DNA of 64,000 nt from Oleomonas cavernae (GCF_003590945.1 NZ_QYUK01000011.1:152001-216000), one strand, 5' to 3'; numbered from the stretch's first letter, positions 33,696-42,687 are shown. The notes: generated from the sequence alone by a model not told the origin. Translations and numbers: made by a program.

Positions 33696-34733
33696 ATGCG
33701 GGGCGGCAACCAACCTTTCATTCTTTCGCGCCGGGCATTTTGCGGCGCGGCAATCGTGGCCGGTGGCCTGCTCGCCGGGCGTGTTTCCGATGCGGCGTCA
33801 CCTGCCTTGCGAGAATTCCCGGACGACCTGTTCGGGATCGCCGCGTTCGACGCCGGGCATCTGGTGGCGGTCGGCTATCATGGAACGGTGAAGGTCTCGT
33901 CCGACGCGGGCGGCACCTGGACCCGGATCGATTTCGGATCGCCCGAACTGCTGCGGCGGGTGGCGGCGCTGGACGGCGGCACCGCCTTCACCGTAGGGCA
34001 CCAGGGCAGCATTTTCGGTAGCGCCGACTACGGGCGGAGCTGGACGTCGCTGTTCAGCGAGCCGGGCCTCTATCTGCGGGCGCTCGCTTTCACCTCGCCC
34101 GCGGCGGGCTGGGCGGTGGGGCATGAAGGCACGATCCTGCGTACCGTGGACGGAGGTGCCAACTGGCGGCGGCAGAAGATCGCCGACTACAAGGGGCGTG
34201 ACCTGCCACGCCTGAGCGGCATCGCCGCCTTCGGCCCGGACCACGCCATCGTGGTGGGTGAATTCGGCGTGGTGGCGGAGACCGTCGACGGCGGCGCCAA
34301 CTGGCGCCTGCTCAGCTACCGGCAATGCCCAACCCTGACTGACATCGCCGTCGCCCGTGGAGAGGGCCTGGCGGTCGGCCTCAACGGCACGCTGCTGCGG
34401 CTTGTCCCCGGCAGCGTGACGTCGGTCGACACCGGCATGACACGCCACCTGCTTGCCGCCTCCATCGCGCCCGACGGCCGCACGCTCGTCGCCGGGCAGG
34501 GGGCGATCTTCGACTGGAAGGCGGGCGGGCTGAAGCCGGCCGCCGTCTCGGGCGGTTTCGACATGGCGCACAGCTGGATCGGCGGCGTGCTCGGCCTGCC
34601 GGGCGGCGCGGCGATCGGGGTCGGGGAACATGGCGCCATCCTGCGCGCGGCCGGGGCCGATGCCCCCTTCGTGCTCGCGGGCACGACAACGGTGACGGCG
34701 AGTGCCAACTCGCATGAGGAGGCTGCCCCATGA
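33696..34733 (+). CDS. YCF48-like beta-propeller protein, Tat-exported
   Basis: A 345-residue protein. The N-terminus has a twin-Arg leader ILSRRAFCGAAIVAGGLLAG. The rest is BNR/YCF48-like repeats such as SSDAGGTWTRIDFGS, SADYGRSWTSLFSE and TVDGGANWRR(Q)/TVDGGANWRLLS, predicting a periplasmic beta-propeller. GGGGAGG precedes the ATG and its stop overlaps the next start. Homologues regularly sit beside MMPL transporters with DUF1302 and DUF1329 proteins (from memory of such clusters). A scaffold role for the transport machinery is an inference. Confidence 0.82.
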   Translation: MRGGNQPFILSRRAFCGAAIVAGGLLAGRVSDAASPALREFPDDLFGIAAFDAGHLVAVGYHGTVKVSSDAGGTWTRIDFGSPELLRRVAALDGGTAFTVGHQGSIFGSADYGRSWTSLFSEPGLYLRALAFTSPAAGWAVGHEGTILRTVDGGANWRRQKIADYKGRDLPRLSGIAAFGPDHAIVVGEFGVVAETVDGGANWRLLSYRQCPTLTDIAVARGEGLAVGLNGTLLRLVPGSVTSVDTGMTRHLLAASIAPDGRTLVAGQGAIFDWKAGGLKPAAVSGGFDMAHSWIGGVLGLPGGAAIGVGEHGAILRAAGADAPFVLAGTTTVTASANSHEEAAP

Positions 34734-37081
34734 TCGCTCGACGTATCGCCACTTTTGTAACGCGGCGCGCCATCTGGATCGCCCTGACCATGATGGTGGC
34801 GACGCTGGCGCTCGGCTATGCCTCCTTTACCCAGTTGTCGCTCAAGGTCGTGCTCGAGGCGATGCTGCCGGTGCAGCATCCCAACGTCCAGCTGATCGGC
34901 AAGTTCGGCGCCCAGTTCGGTGGCGCCAACACCACGCTGATCATGATCGAGAACACCAGGGGCACGATCTACAGCGAGGAATATCTCCAGGCCTACAAGC
35001 GCATTGCCGATCAGGTCTATTACTACCCGACCGTCAACCGCCCCCTGGTCCAGGCGCTCACCTTGCGCAAGACCAAGGCGGTGGTGGGCTCGGCCGACCG
35101 GATCGACATCAATGCCATCGCCTGGCCCGACCTGCCCAAGACCGAGGCGCAGTGGGCGGCCTTCGAGGTGGCGATCAAGGCGCAGTACCGCGGCACGCTG
35201 GTGTCCGACGACGAGCGCGCTGCCATGGTCGTCGCCGATTTCGCGGATGATACCGACTATGCGGCACTGGTCTCCTTCATCGAGGAGATGGGCGCCAAGG
35301 AGGCGGGGGCAGGCGTGTCGGTACACATGGTGGGCCGGCCTATCCTGCTGGGCACGATCGACCAGAACCTGAGCGCCACGATCGGGCTGATCGCCGTCTC
35401 GCTGATCTTCTCGGGGCTGATCCTGCTTGCCTATTTCCGGTCCTGGATGGGGGTGCTGGTGCCCATGCTGACGGCGGCGATCGGCACACTGTGGGGCACC
35501 GGTGCCATGGCCCTGGTGGGTTACAATCTCGACCCCCTGCTGATCATCCTGCCGGTCTTCGTCTTCGCCATCGTGCTGTCGCACTGCGTGCAGTTCATGT
35601 CGCGCGTGTTCGAACGGCTCGAAGCCGGCATAGCCATGCAGGAGGCGGTCGCCGGCGGCCTGGCGCAGGTCTTCGTGCCCAGCCTGACAGCCATCGTCGC
35701 GGCGGCGGGCGGCTTTTTCGTCCTGGTTCTGATCGGCATTCCCAGCCTGCAGGTCCTGGGCATCATCTGTGGTGCCTGGCTGCTGGCGATCGCGCCGGCG
35801 CTGATGCTGACCGCGGCGATCCTGTGCCTGCTGCCCCGCCCGCGCAAATTCCGCGCCCGCACCACCTGGGTGGAGACGGTCTGGCGCATCGCCCGCTTCG
35901 ACCGCTATCCGGCCGTGATCATCGGCATCACGATCGCCCTCCTGGGCATGGGCTACTACGGCGCCCGCTACGTCGTCATCGGTGACGCCATCGGCAGCCC
36001 GATCCTGTGGCCGGATGCCTCCTACAACCAGGACAATGCGCTGATCAACGGCCGCTTCGCCGCGGTCGGCACCGACACCATGTACATCTATGTCGACGGC
36101 CCGCCCAAGACCATGGTGGAGCCTTCGGTCTACCGCAACCTGGAGGAACTGGACCGTTACGTCTGGCAGCGGGTGCGCCAGGCGCGCATGGGCCTGAGCC
36201 TCGTGCCGATGATCAAGGCCGTGAACAAGGTTCTCTACGAGGGGGATCCCTCCTATGCCTTCATCCCCAATTCGACCGAGGAGGTGGGCTTCAACATCTA
36301 CCTGCTCAGTAGCCGCGGCGAACCCGGGGACTTCTCGGCCATCACCAACGACCAGTGGGAAATCGGCAGCATGGCGATTCCCCTGGACGACAAGACCGGC
36401 GGGACGGTGGAACTGGCGACATCGATGGCTCACGCCTTCATCGACCAGATGGCGCCGATCGCCAACGGCGCCAAGCTGAAGGCCACGGGCGGCCAGGTCG
36501 GCATCGCCGAAGCGATCAACGATGAGATCAAGGACACCAAGGATATCATCCTCGTCGCCATCGTTGTCTTCATCATGGCGAGCGTGCTGGTCGCCTTCCG
36601 CTCGGTCGTCGTCGCCGCTGTACTGTGCTGCGCCCTGCTGACCTCGACCTACCTGACCGACAGCTTCATGTGGCTGATGGGCATCGGCCTCAACATCAAC
36701 ACGCTGCCCCTGGCGGCACTGGGGGTCGGGCTTGGCGTCGACTACGGCATCTATGTCCTGCACCGGATCAAGGAAGCGCTGGCGGAAGGCCACAGCTACG
36801 AGCACGCGGTCACGGAATCGCTCAGGAGTGCGGGGAACGCGGTGATGATCACGGCCATCACCATGATCGCGCCGGTGATGCCGTGGGCCTTCTTCTCGGC
36901 GCTCAAGTTCCAGGCCGAGATGGGCGTGCTGCATGCTGTCGTGCTGCTCTTCAACATGATGGCGGCGCTGATCTTCGTGCCTTGCGCGGTGCTGATGTTC
37001 CGGCCGGTGGCACTGCGGCGGCTACACCGCCGCGCGACACCGCCACACGGACAACTGGTGGTCGGCGAGGGGGCCGAATAG
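34730..37081 (+). CDS. MMPL/RND-family transporter
   Basis: A 783-residue inner-membrane protein with two halves of six hydrophobic segments, each preceded by a periplasmic loop (first loop about residues 35-220, second about 420-620), the RND/MMPL plan. Sterol-sensing-like segments include LIAVSLIFSGLILLAYFRSWMGVLVPMLTAAIGTLWG and MASVLVAFRSVVVAAVLCCALL, with GVGLGVDYGIYVLHRIKEAL containing the proton-relay Asp. Start overlaps the YCF48 gene stop (ATGA). It likely moves a hydrophobic molecule with the DUF1302/DUF1329 partners; direction and cargo are unknown. Confidence 0.88.
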   Translation: MIARRIATFVTRRAIWIALTMMVATLALGYASFTQLSLKVVLEAMLPVQHPNVQLIGKFGAQFGGANTTLIMIENTRGTIYSEEYLQAYKRIADQVYYYPTVNRPLVQALTLRKTKAVVGSADRIDINAIAWPDLPKTEAQWAAFEVAIKAQYRGTLVSDDERAAMVVADFADDTDYAALVSFIEEMGAKEAGAGVSVHMVGRPILLGTIDQNLSATIGLIAVSLIFSGLILLAYFRSWMGVLVPMLTAAIGTLWGTGAMALVGYNLDPLLIILPVFVFAIVLSHCVQFMSRVFERLEAGIAMQEAVAGGLAQVFVPSLTAIVAAAGGFFVLVLIGIPSLQVLGIICGAWLLAIAPALMLTAAILCLLPRPRKFRARTTWVETVWRIARFDRYPAVIIGITIALLGMGYYGARYVVIGDAIGSPILWPDASYNQDNALINGRFAAVGTDTMYIYVDGPPKTMVEPSVYRNLEELDRYVWQRVRQARMGLSLVPMIKAVNKVLYEGDPSYAFIPNSTEEVGFNIYLLSSRGEPGDFSAITNDQWEIGSMAIPLDDKTGGTVELATSMAHAFIDQMAPIANGAKLKATGGQVGIAEAINDEIKDTKDIILVAIVVFIMASVLVAFRSVVVAAVLCCALLTSTYLTDSFMWLMGIGLNINTLPLAALGVGLGVDYGIYVLHRIKEALAEGHSYEHAVTESLRSAGNAVMITAITMIAPVMPWAFFSALKFQAEMGVLHAVVLLFNMMAALIFVPCAVLMFRPVALRRLHRRATPPHGQLVVGEGAE

Positions 37082-37131
37082 GCCGCGGTGCGGGCACAGG
37101 AAACCATCAAGAGACAGGGCTGGGGGGAAAA

Positions 37132-39129
37132 ATGGTTGCCAACTTCAGGCAGGATTGGAAGCGGACGCTGCTGGCTGGAAGCATCCTGGGCAGCGTCTTC
37201 GGCGGTGCGATTGCAACCGCCGGCGTGGCACTGGTCGCCGATTTCAGCTACTCGGGCCGTATCAAACAGGGCGTCTCGGTCGCCACCGACCAGGAAGGCG
37301 GGCCGACCTGGGGCCCGGCGAATTTCATCGCCGAAATCGCCGCTGCCCTGCGGGTGGACAAGAACCTGTCGTTCACGGCCGACCTTTGGATGAGGGCCGA
37401 CTGGTACCCCTATCTCAAAGGCAACTTGCGGGACCGGGGCATCCAGAACTTCAATTCCCCCGACTTCCGCGACCAGTTCGGCTATCGGCTGAACCGGGGC
37501 GGCAACACCTATGAGGGCGAAGTGCCCTTCGGCAACGATGCCAAGGATCTGCGCTGGTATACCGACATCGATGACATCGTCCGAGAACTGTCGGTCAATT
37601 ACCGCACCAGCGACCGTTCGGTTTCCGTGAAGGCGGGCAGTTTCGTCCGTGGCTGGGGCCAGTCGGACGGGCTGCGCCTACTGGACATCCTCAATCCGCA
37701 GGATTTCAGGGCCCGCTTCGCCCTGTCCAATTCCGACGAGCTGCGCATTCCCCAGACCGGCGTCGCGCTGGACGTGGACCTGGAGCGTCTCGGTGTCAGC
37801 GAGCCCTTCGAGGCGATCGGGATTACCAAGCCCTCGTTCGAATTCCTCTACTTTCCGCAGGTGCGGACGAGCGAGTTCTTCATCAACAACCCAACGCCCT
37901 CGGACCAGACGGACGGCGGCGTTTTCGGCTTTCCCTATCCCTACCTGGACGATCCGGTTTCCGGCCGCGGCCTGCCTTACATCGGCGCCAATCTGCACGA
38001 CCTGAAGCCCAACGAGTGGAGTTGGGACGACGGGGAACTTGCCGCGCGCTTCAAGTTCAACCTGCTGGGCGCCGAAATCGCCTTCAGCGGTTTCTACGGC
38101 TGGCAGGACCTGCCTGTCGTCACCCTGCGCGGCGGTACGCTTCTGGTCGGCACCAATTACAACGACCCCGACAAGGCGCTGTTGGCGGTGCCGCTGGGCG
38201 TCGAGTCGTCGACCTTCATTACCCACGGGCCGGGCATGTACATCGACCAGCTCCGCACGCTGGGCGGGCTGAACAATATTCTGGCCGGCGCCCTGGGGCC
38301 CACGCTGGGTGCCTTGAACTCGGCCGTGCAGGCGGTCACCGGGCCGCTCAATCTTCCCGTGGGTGGCCTGCTGCCCAGCGGCGGCAATGGTACCGTCACC
38401 CTGCCGGTGGTCGGGCCGCTGAACCAGGTGGCCCCCTTCGGCTGCACGAACCTGCCGATCATCGAGGGATGCTCGGTCAATTTCGACTTCAACCTCGACT
38501 ATCGCTACCGGCAGAAGCTGCTGGGCCTGAGTCTGACGCGCGACATCAAGGAGCTGCGCTTCGGGGGCAAGCAGGTGAATCCCGTGCTGCGCATGGAAGT
38601 CAGCTACGAATTCGACAAGCCGTTCAACCGCAGCGTCGTGCACACGCCCTATGGCGATGCAGTGGGTTCCGCGGCGCTGGTGGTGCCGCCGGGCGATGCC
38701 ATCACCTACCGTGACCAACTGGCGGTGATGGTCGGCTTCGACTTCCCCCTCTGGGTTCCCTTCTGGGACGGCCAGCGCAAATCGATCTTCACCAGTTTCC
38801 AGTTCTTCAACTTCCACACCTTCAATTCCGCCAACTTGATGTACCAGGCGCCCTATGCCCAGACGCCGGTGCACGCGAACCAGCAGTTCGTAACCGCGTT
38901 CTGGAGCGCGCAGATCGACAACGAGCAATTGGTGCTCGAGGGGCTGGCGGCCTACGACATCAACAACAAGGGCTTCGCCTACCGGCAGCGGGTCGACTTC
39001 AACTACTTCGGCGACTCGATCCGGCCACGCCTCGAATACATCCATGTCGATGCCAAGAACGGCGTCGGCCCGTTCGGCTTCATCAACGACGCCGACATTG
39101 TCGAGCTTTCGCTGACCTATCAGTTCTAG
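37132..39129 (+). CDS. DUF1302 outer-membrane barrel-like protein
   Basis: A 665-residue secreted protein. It begins MVANFRQDWKRTLLAGSILGSVFGGAIATAGVALVADFSYSG, a signal-like hydrophobic start, then long alternating strands (FSYSGRIKQGVSV, TADLWMRADWYPYL, VKAGSFVRGWGQSDGLRLLDILNPQDF) and a C-terminal SLTYQF ending in Phe, as in outer-membrane barrels. The DUF1302 hallmark of a porin-like assembly is clear; function is unestablished. ATG 37132 is used because upstream frame overlaps the transporter; SD is weak (GGGGGG). It probably forms the outer-membrane part of the MMPL system. Confidence 0.85.
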   Translation: MVANFRQDWKRTLLAGSILGSVFGGAIATAGVALVADFSYSGRIKQGVSVATDQEGGPTWGPANFIAEIAAALRVDKNLSFTADLWMRADWYPYLKGNLRDRGIQNFNSPDFRDQFGYRLNRGGNTYEGEVPFGNDAKDLRWYTDIDDIVRELSVNYRTSDRSVSVKAGSFVRGWGQSDGLRLLDILNPQDFRARFALSNSDELRIPQTGVALDVDLERLGVSEPFEAIGITKPSFEFLYFPQVRTSEFFINNPTPSDQTDGGVFGFPYPYLDDPVSGRGLPYIGANLHDLKPNEWSWDDGELAARFKFNLLGAEIAFSGFYGWQDLPVVTLRGGTLLVGTNYNDPDKALLAVPLGVESSTFITHGPGMYIDQLRTLGGLNNILAGALGPTLGALNSAVQAVTGPLNLPVGGLLPSGGNGTVTLPVVGPLNQVAPFGCTNLPIIEGCSVNFDFNLDYRYRQKLLGLSLTRDIKELRFGGKQVNPVLRMEVSYEFDKPFNRSVVHTPYGDAVGSAALVVPPGDAITYRDQLAVMVGFDFPLWVPFWDGQRKSIFTSFQFFNFHTFNSANLMYQAPYAQTPVHANQQFVTAFWSAQIDNEQLVLEGLAAYDINNKGFAYRQRVDFNYFGDSIRPRLEYIHVDAKNGVGPFGFINDADIVELSLTYQF

Positions 39130-39145
39130 AACCAAGGAGGTTATA

Positions 39146-40564
39146 ATGGTGGGGAGAAAACTGAGGCACGTCGCCGGGGGAGCCGCGATGCTCCTCCTGG
39201 GCGCTACTGCGGTGGCCAGGCCCGCATCTGCCGCGGACTGGGTGGATGAATGGCAGGCCCTGGCCAAGCAGACGGGATTTGCCGGCCATGCCAAGTTCGC
39301 CGAACTGCTGGCCAAGCCTGAGGCGATCAAGCTGGCCCAGGATTGGGAGGCGTTCCGCGGCTATTCGGCCCGCTCGATCGTGGCGCAGTCGAACATTCCG
39401 CCAGACCTGAAGCCCGGCCTGGAAATCACCCGGGAGACGGCGGCGAAATACCCCTGGCTGAAGGATTACCTGCCGGGACCAAGCTATGACCGGCTGATGT
39501 CCACCGAATGGTTCCGCTGGGGCAAGATCCGCATCGTGCCCACCACGCCCTATGCGCTGAGCGCCAAGCGCCTGGCGGCGACGAAGAAGGCGCAGGAAAG
39601 CGGCGAGGCCTTCACGGTGAACGACAAGGGGGAACTGATCGACAGCAAGGGCGGGTTTGCCCTGATCGACAGCGACGCGCAGCCCTTCACCAAGCCGAAA
39701 TCGGGCATCGAACTCTACTGGGCCTTCCTGGGCCACGGCATCGCCAACGAGAACCTGGAGTTCAAGCCGCTGGCCCTCGATGCTTGCCTGCCGAGTAACA
39801 AGGTCGACCGCTCCTACAAGCTGCACCTGTGGTGGCAGAAGATGCACGGCCGCGTCGACGTGGCGCCCCTGGGCTCGATCAAGGGCGAGGACGACGTGAT
39901 CGAGGCCGGCTCGGTCATCTTCCTCGAGCCTTACGACGTTGCTGGCCTGGCGGCGTCGCGGCGGCGCTTCGCCGCAGCGGACAAGCCGGATGACTTCCGC
40001 GCCTTCGTGCCCAGCCTGAAGCGCACCCGCATCCTGGCCGGTTCCGACTCCCAGGATCCGATGGCAGCGGGCTTCGAGGCAACCTGGGACGAGTGGCGGC
40101 AGACCTGGATGAAGCCCGACGTGAAGAATTTCGACTTCAAGATCGTCGGTGAGAAGCTGATCCTGGCCCAGCCGGAAACCGGCCATGCCTATAATCCGGC
40201 GCAGTCGTCCTCAAACCCGTGCGAGATCGACGTGATCGACCTCGAGCTGCGGCCGGTCTGGGTGCTGGAAGTGACCGACAAGACCGGCAACTACATCTAT
40301 GGCAAACGCCGCATCTATATCGACAAGGAATTCTGGTACGCCCAGTACCAGGAAATGTTCGACCAGAAGGGTAATTTGTGGCGTGTCATCGACGATGCGC
40401 GCGACATGATCCCGGAAAAGGGCCTGTGGATGTGGCGAAACTACGTCATGTGGAACGTCATCTCGACCCGCTATAACCGGATCGAAATGACGGCCGACTG
40501 GTCGATCCTGGACAAGCCGATGGAAGGCCTGTTCGACGTCGATGTGCTGCGCGACAACCGGTGA
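39146..40564 (+). CDS. DUF1329 periplasmic/outer-membrane lipoprotein-like protein
   Basis: A 472-residue exported protein. Signal peptide MVGRKLRHVAGGAAMLLLGATAVARPASA precedes ADWVDEWQ. Conserved DUF1329 features include LIDSKGGFALIDSDAQPF-like N-part, YKLHLWWQKMHGRVDVAPLG and ELRPVWVLEVTDKTGNYIYGKRRIYIDKEFWYAQYQEMFDQKGNLWRV. The fold is expected to resemble lipid carriers of the LolA/LolB type (recalled, not tested). AAGGAGG precedes the ATG. Position between DUF1302 and an isomerase-like membrane protein supports handling of a hydrophobic substrate across the envelope. Confidence 0.85.
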   Translation: MVGRKLRHVAGGAAMLLLGATAVARPASAADWVDEWQALAKQTGFAGHAKFAELLAKPEAIKLAQDWEAFRGYSARSIVAQSNIPPDLKPGLEITRETAAKYPWLKDYLPGPSYDRLMSTEWFRWGKIRIVPTTPYALSAKRLAATKKAQESGEAFTVNDKGELIDSKGGFALIDSDAQPFTKPKSGIELYWAFLGHGIANENLEFKPLALDACLPSNKVDRSYKLHLWWQKMHGRVDVAPLGSIKGEDDVIEAGSVIFLEPYDVAGLAASRRRFAAADKPDDFRAFVPSLKRTRILAGSDSQDPMAAGFEATWDEWRQTWMKPDVKNFDFKIVGEKLILAQPETGHAYNPAQSSSNPCEIDVIDLELRPVWVLEVTDKTGNYIYGKRRIYIDKEFWYAQYQEMFDQKGNLWRVIDDARDMIPEKGLWMWRNYVMWNVISTRYNRIEMTADWSILDKPMEGLFDVDVLRDNR

Positions 40565-40574
40565 GGTTAAACCC

Positions 40575-41051
40575 ATGAATCAGCAAAGCTGCTCGATCTT
40601 GTTCAAGCATGGCCTTCTGGCGGTGCTGGTTGCCCTCATCGCCGGGTTCTGCCTGATCTTCAGCATGATCGGCGAGATTTCCTTCTCACCGCTCCCCTTG
40701 GGCATCCCGATCGAAATGCCGGGCACGCCCGCGGGCTGGCGGGTGGTCCACCTGGGCATGCTGCTGAACGGCTTCATGGCCCTGATCTTTGGCGCGGTGT
40801 TGCGGCACCTGGTGTTCGACAACAACGCGCCCAAGCGCATCGCCTTGTTCACCGTGATCGCCGTCTGGGGCAATTTCTGCTTCTACCTGTTCGGCATGTT
40901 CGCGCCCAACCATGGCGTAACCATGGGCGACAACAGGCTGGGCGACGGCAACCTCGCCGGCGCGTTGGCCTTCCTGCCGGCGTTGGTGGGCGCAGTCACC
41001 TTGATCTTTGCGGTGGTCACCATGCTGCGTGGACGGGTGGCAAGTAACTGA
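40575..41051 (+). CDS. Styrene-oxide-isomerase-like four-helix membrane protein
   Basis: A 158-residue protein with four hydrophobic segments. The blocks IPIEMPGTPAGWRVVHLGMLLNG and WGNFCFYLFGMFAPNHGVTMGDNRLG strongly resemble StyC styrene-oxide isomerase (recalled as VPGSPEGWARAHSGPALNG and NRGLTFGDNRFGP). The His six residues before Asn (HLGMLLN) and the Asn-x3-Tyr (NFCFY) match the heme-binding and catalytic positions reported for that enzyme. StyC converts epoxides to aldehydes by a 1,2-shift. An aldehyde dehydrogenase lies 1.8 kb downstream. Substrate unknown; family call is from memory of one sequence. Confidence 0.7.
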   Translation: MNQQSCSILFKHGLLAVLVALIAGFCLIFSMIGEISFSPLPLGIPIEMPGTPAGWRVVHLGMLLNGFMALIFGAVLRHLVFDNNAPKRIALFTVIAVWGNFCFYLFGMFAPNHGVTMGDNRLGDGNLAGALAFLPALVGAVTLIFAVVTMLRGRVASN

Positions 41052-41070
41052 TCATTCCCAGTTCCAGGTG

Positions 41071-41105
41071 AAGACCGCCAGCGGCGACGCTGGCGGTCTT
41101 TCTCT
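41071..41105. terminator. Bidirectional rho-independent terminator
   Basis: Perfect 12-bp stem (AAGACCGCCAGC 41071-41082, GCTGGCGGTCTT 41089-41100) with 6-nt loop and T-rich tail, between convergent genes. Confidence 0.85.
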
Positions 41106-41116
41106 TTCGGCGGAAT

Positions 41117-41587
41117 CTAGCCGTTGGATTGCACGAACTTCCAGAGGCATGGCCGTGCGATCGCGCTTGCCACGACGAGTTCGAGCCACGCCCACGGCAA
41201 GGCAATCGCCAGGGTACTGGTGTCGGCGAGGTTCATGTTCAGCATCGCCAGCCAGAACAAGGCAAAGAAGAACAACCAGGACAGCGTGCCGGCCAGTACG
41301 ACAATGCCCCAGCCCTCGCCGAAGCGCTCGGCGGCGAGCCAGTAGATCGCGACCGTCATGGCGACGAGAAGCGTGTCCCAAAGGCCCCATGCGAGGAACA
41401 CGGTCAGGTCCATCGGTGCGACACCGGGCACCATGGCCAGGGTCTCGCGCGTCATGGGCATTACGAAGGCGAAATAGCGAAAGATTTCCGACGCGTTGAC
41501 CCAGATACTGACCACCAGGCAGGTCAGGACGAATGCGCGCAACGGAAATGGCGGCCTGGTCGTGGCGAGAGACACGCTAGCGGTCAT
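41117..41587 (-). CDS. Unrecognised four-helix membrane protein
   Basis: 156 residues with about four hydrophobic helices (RAFVLTCLVVSIWVNASEIFRYFAFVMP, PMDLTVFLAWGLWDTLLVAMTVAIYWLAAERF, WGIVVLAGTLSWLFFFALFWLAMLNMNLA, LAIALPWAWLELVVASAIA). I do not recognise the family. The ATG (after GGAAAGGATTCAGC) lies inside the end of the TetR gene, an 11-bp overlap, so it is translationally coupled to the regulator. A co-regulated membrane enzyme or small transporter is possible. Confidence 0.7.
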   Translation of the reverse strand: MTASVSLATTRPPFPLRAFVLTCLVVSIWVNASEIFRYFAFVMPMTRETLAMVPGVAPMDLTVFLAWGLWDTLLVAMTVAIYWLAAERFGEGWGIVVLAGTLSWLFFFALFWLAMLNMNLADTSTLAIALPWAWLELVVASAIARPCLWKFVQSNG

Positions 41588-42182
41588 GCTGAATCCTTTC
41601 CTCGACGGCGAAGAGAAGCTGGGCGGCATAGGTACGAAGGGGGCGTGGCTCCGGCGTGATGCGGGAGACCGACCAGAGACCTTGTGTCGAAACAGTCAGG
41701 AACGAGGCCAGTCGAGCGACCAGCGAGGGCCTGGCCGGCGCCTTTGCCCGCAGTTCGTTCCCGACCGCATTGCCAAAGCCGGCAGTCAGGCGGTCCAGGT
41801 GGCGTTGCACCAGGTCGCGGAAGACTGTGTCGTGAGGGCCGCTTTCAGTCATTGTGTTGGCCATCAGGCAGCCCGGTCCTGGCAGCCCACGCGCGGCGGC
41901 CAGATTGATCTGCGTCTCGAAATAGGCGCGGACCTGGGCCAATCCCGCCCCCGGCGCTTCAACCGGTGAGAAGGCAGGCGATACGATGGCCTCGCGGTAG
42001 GCCTCGGCCGCGGCGACAAACAAGCCGCGCTTGTCGCCAAATTCGGCGTAGAGACCGTGCCGGCTTACCCCGGTTGCCCGGACCAGATCGTCGATCGACG
42101 TGGCGTAGTAGCCATGAGACCAGAACAACTCCATGGCTTGGAGTGTTGCATCGTTGCGTTGATAGCTCTTGGGGCGTGGCAT
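41577..42182 (-). CDS. TetR/AcrR-family transcriptional regulator
   Basis: A 201-residue TetR protein. The N-terminal HTH reads AMELFWSHGYYATSIDDLVRATGVSRHGLYAEFGDKRGLFVAAAEAY; the C-terminal ligand domain resembles the TetR_C group with GCLMANTMTESGPHDTVFRDLVQRHL. Its start codon lies within the left edge of a 52-bp perfect palindrome, its probable operator, implying tight autoregulation. It heads a two-gene unit with the membrane protein downstream, and may also control the ferredoxin and the isomerase cluster. Confidence 0.88.
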   Translation of the reverse strand: MPRPKSYQRNDATLQAMELFWSHGYYATSIDDLVRATGVSRHGLYAEFGDKRGLFVAAAEAYREAIVSPAFSPVEAPGAGLAQVRAYFETQINLAAARGLPGPGCLMANTMTESGPHDTVFRDLVQRHLDRLTAGFGNAVGNELRAKAPARPSLVARLASFLTVSTQGLWSVSRITPEPRPLRTYAAQLLFAVEERIQHDR

Positions 42183-42229
42183 ATCTCGATTGAATCAGAA
42201 TGATCATTCTGATTCAATCGAGATATGCC
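42178..42229. repeat. 52-bp perfect palindrome over the tetR start
   Basis: Both arms read GGCATATCTCGATTGAATCA then GAATGA inward, meeting at the centre GA|TC with no spacer or mismatch over 52 bp. The left edge contains the tetR ATG (42182-42180), and the right edge a mirror ATG. Sub-palindromes TTGAATCAGAATGA / TCATTCTGATTCAA are the likely operator core. The exceptional length suggests an inverted duplication of the promoter-operator or a hairpin with RNA-level effects. Confidence 0.9.
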
Positions 42230-42254
42230 GGTCAAGACCGCGGGCGATCTACAG

Positions 42255-42291
42255 GAAAAAAGAAGACCGCCAGGGTTCATCCCGGCGGTCT
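42255..42291 (-). terminator. Rho-independent terminator behind the ferredoxin gene
   Basis: On the minus strand AGACCGCC (42291-42284) pairs with GGCGGTCT (42271-42264), followed by CTTCTTTTTT. Lies 45 bp past the ferredoxin stop. Confidence 0.75.
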
Positions 42292-42336
42292 CTAGTTTGA
42301 GGCGAGGGGGAGGCCCCGCCTCGGGGAAGCAACGGG

Positions 42337-42687
42337 TCAAATCAGCCCGGCGACCTTCACCACCAGGCCGTCGAAACGCTCGTCGACGGGGATCTGGCAG
42401 GCGAGCCGGGCACTGGCATCGCCGCTGGCAAGAAAGACGAGCATCTCGCTCTCGACCGTCTGCACCGGCGGTAGCGGCAGGTCGGACAAGTGCGAGACCA
42501 AGCAGGTGCCGCAGACGCAATTGCCGCCGCAATCGCCCTCGATCCCCGGAATGCCATTCGACTTGGCAAGCTGCATCAGCGACTGGCAGGGCCTGCCGGT
42601 CACGGATCGGCGGGTGCCGTCGTTCAGAACGAAAGTGATGCGCACGGCACCGGCTTCCCCCGCCGTGTCTTTGTCGGTGGCTGTCAT
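42337..42687 (-). CDS. [2Fe-2S] ferredoxin, adrenodoxin/vertebrate type
   Basis: A 116-residue electron carrier. The cluster ligands are visible as CGGNCVCGTC (C-x5-C-x2-C with an extra Cys) and RLACQIP for the fourth Cys. This type hands electrons to cytochrome P450s, Rieske oxygenases or non-heme oxygenases. No partner reductase or oxygenase is present nearby, so it may serve an enzyme encoded elsewhere. GGAAGGAAAA precedes the ATG. It lies between the palindrome-controlled tetR and a divergent aldehyde dehydrogenase. Confidence 0.9.
   Translation of the reverse strand: MTATDKDTAGEAGAVRITFVLNDGTRRSVTGRPCQSLMQLAKSNGIPGIEGDCGGNCVCGTCLVSHLSDLPLPPVQTVESEMLVFLASGDASARLACQIPVDERFDGLVVKVAGLI

Noticed and set aside
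34316-36934. 872-codon minus-strand frame opposite the MMPL gene
   Set aside because: Shadow frame; no motif, while the plus strand encodes a full transporter.
42225-42638. Plus-strand frame starting at the mirror ATG of the 52-bp palindrome
   Set aside because: The ATG exists only because of the symmetry; the downstream residues are antisense to a terminator and the ferredoxin gene.
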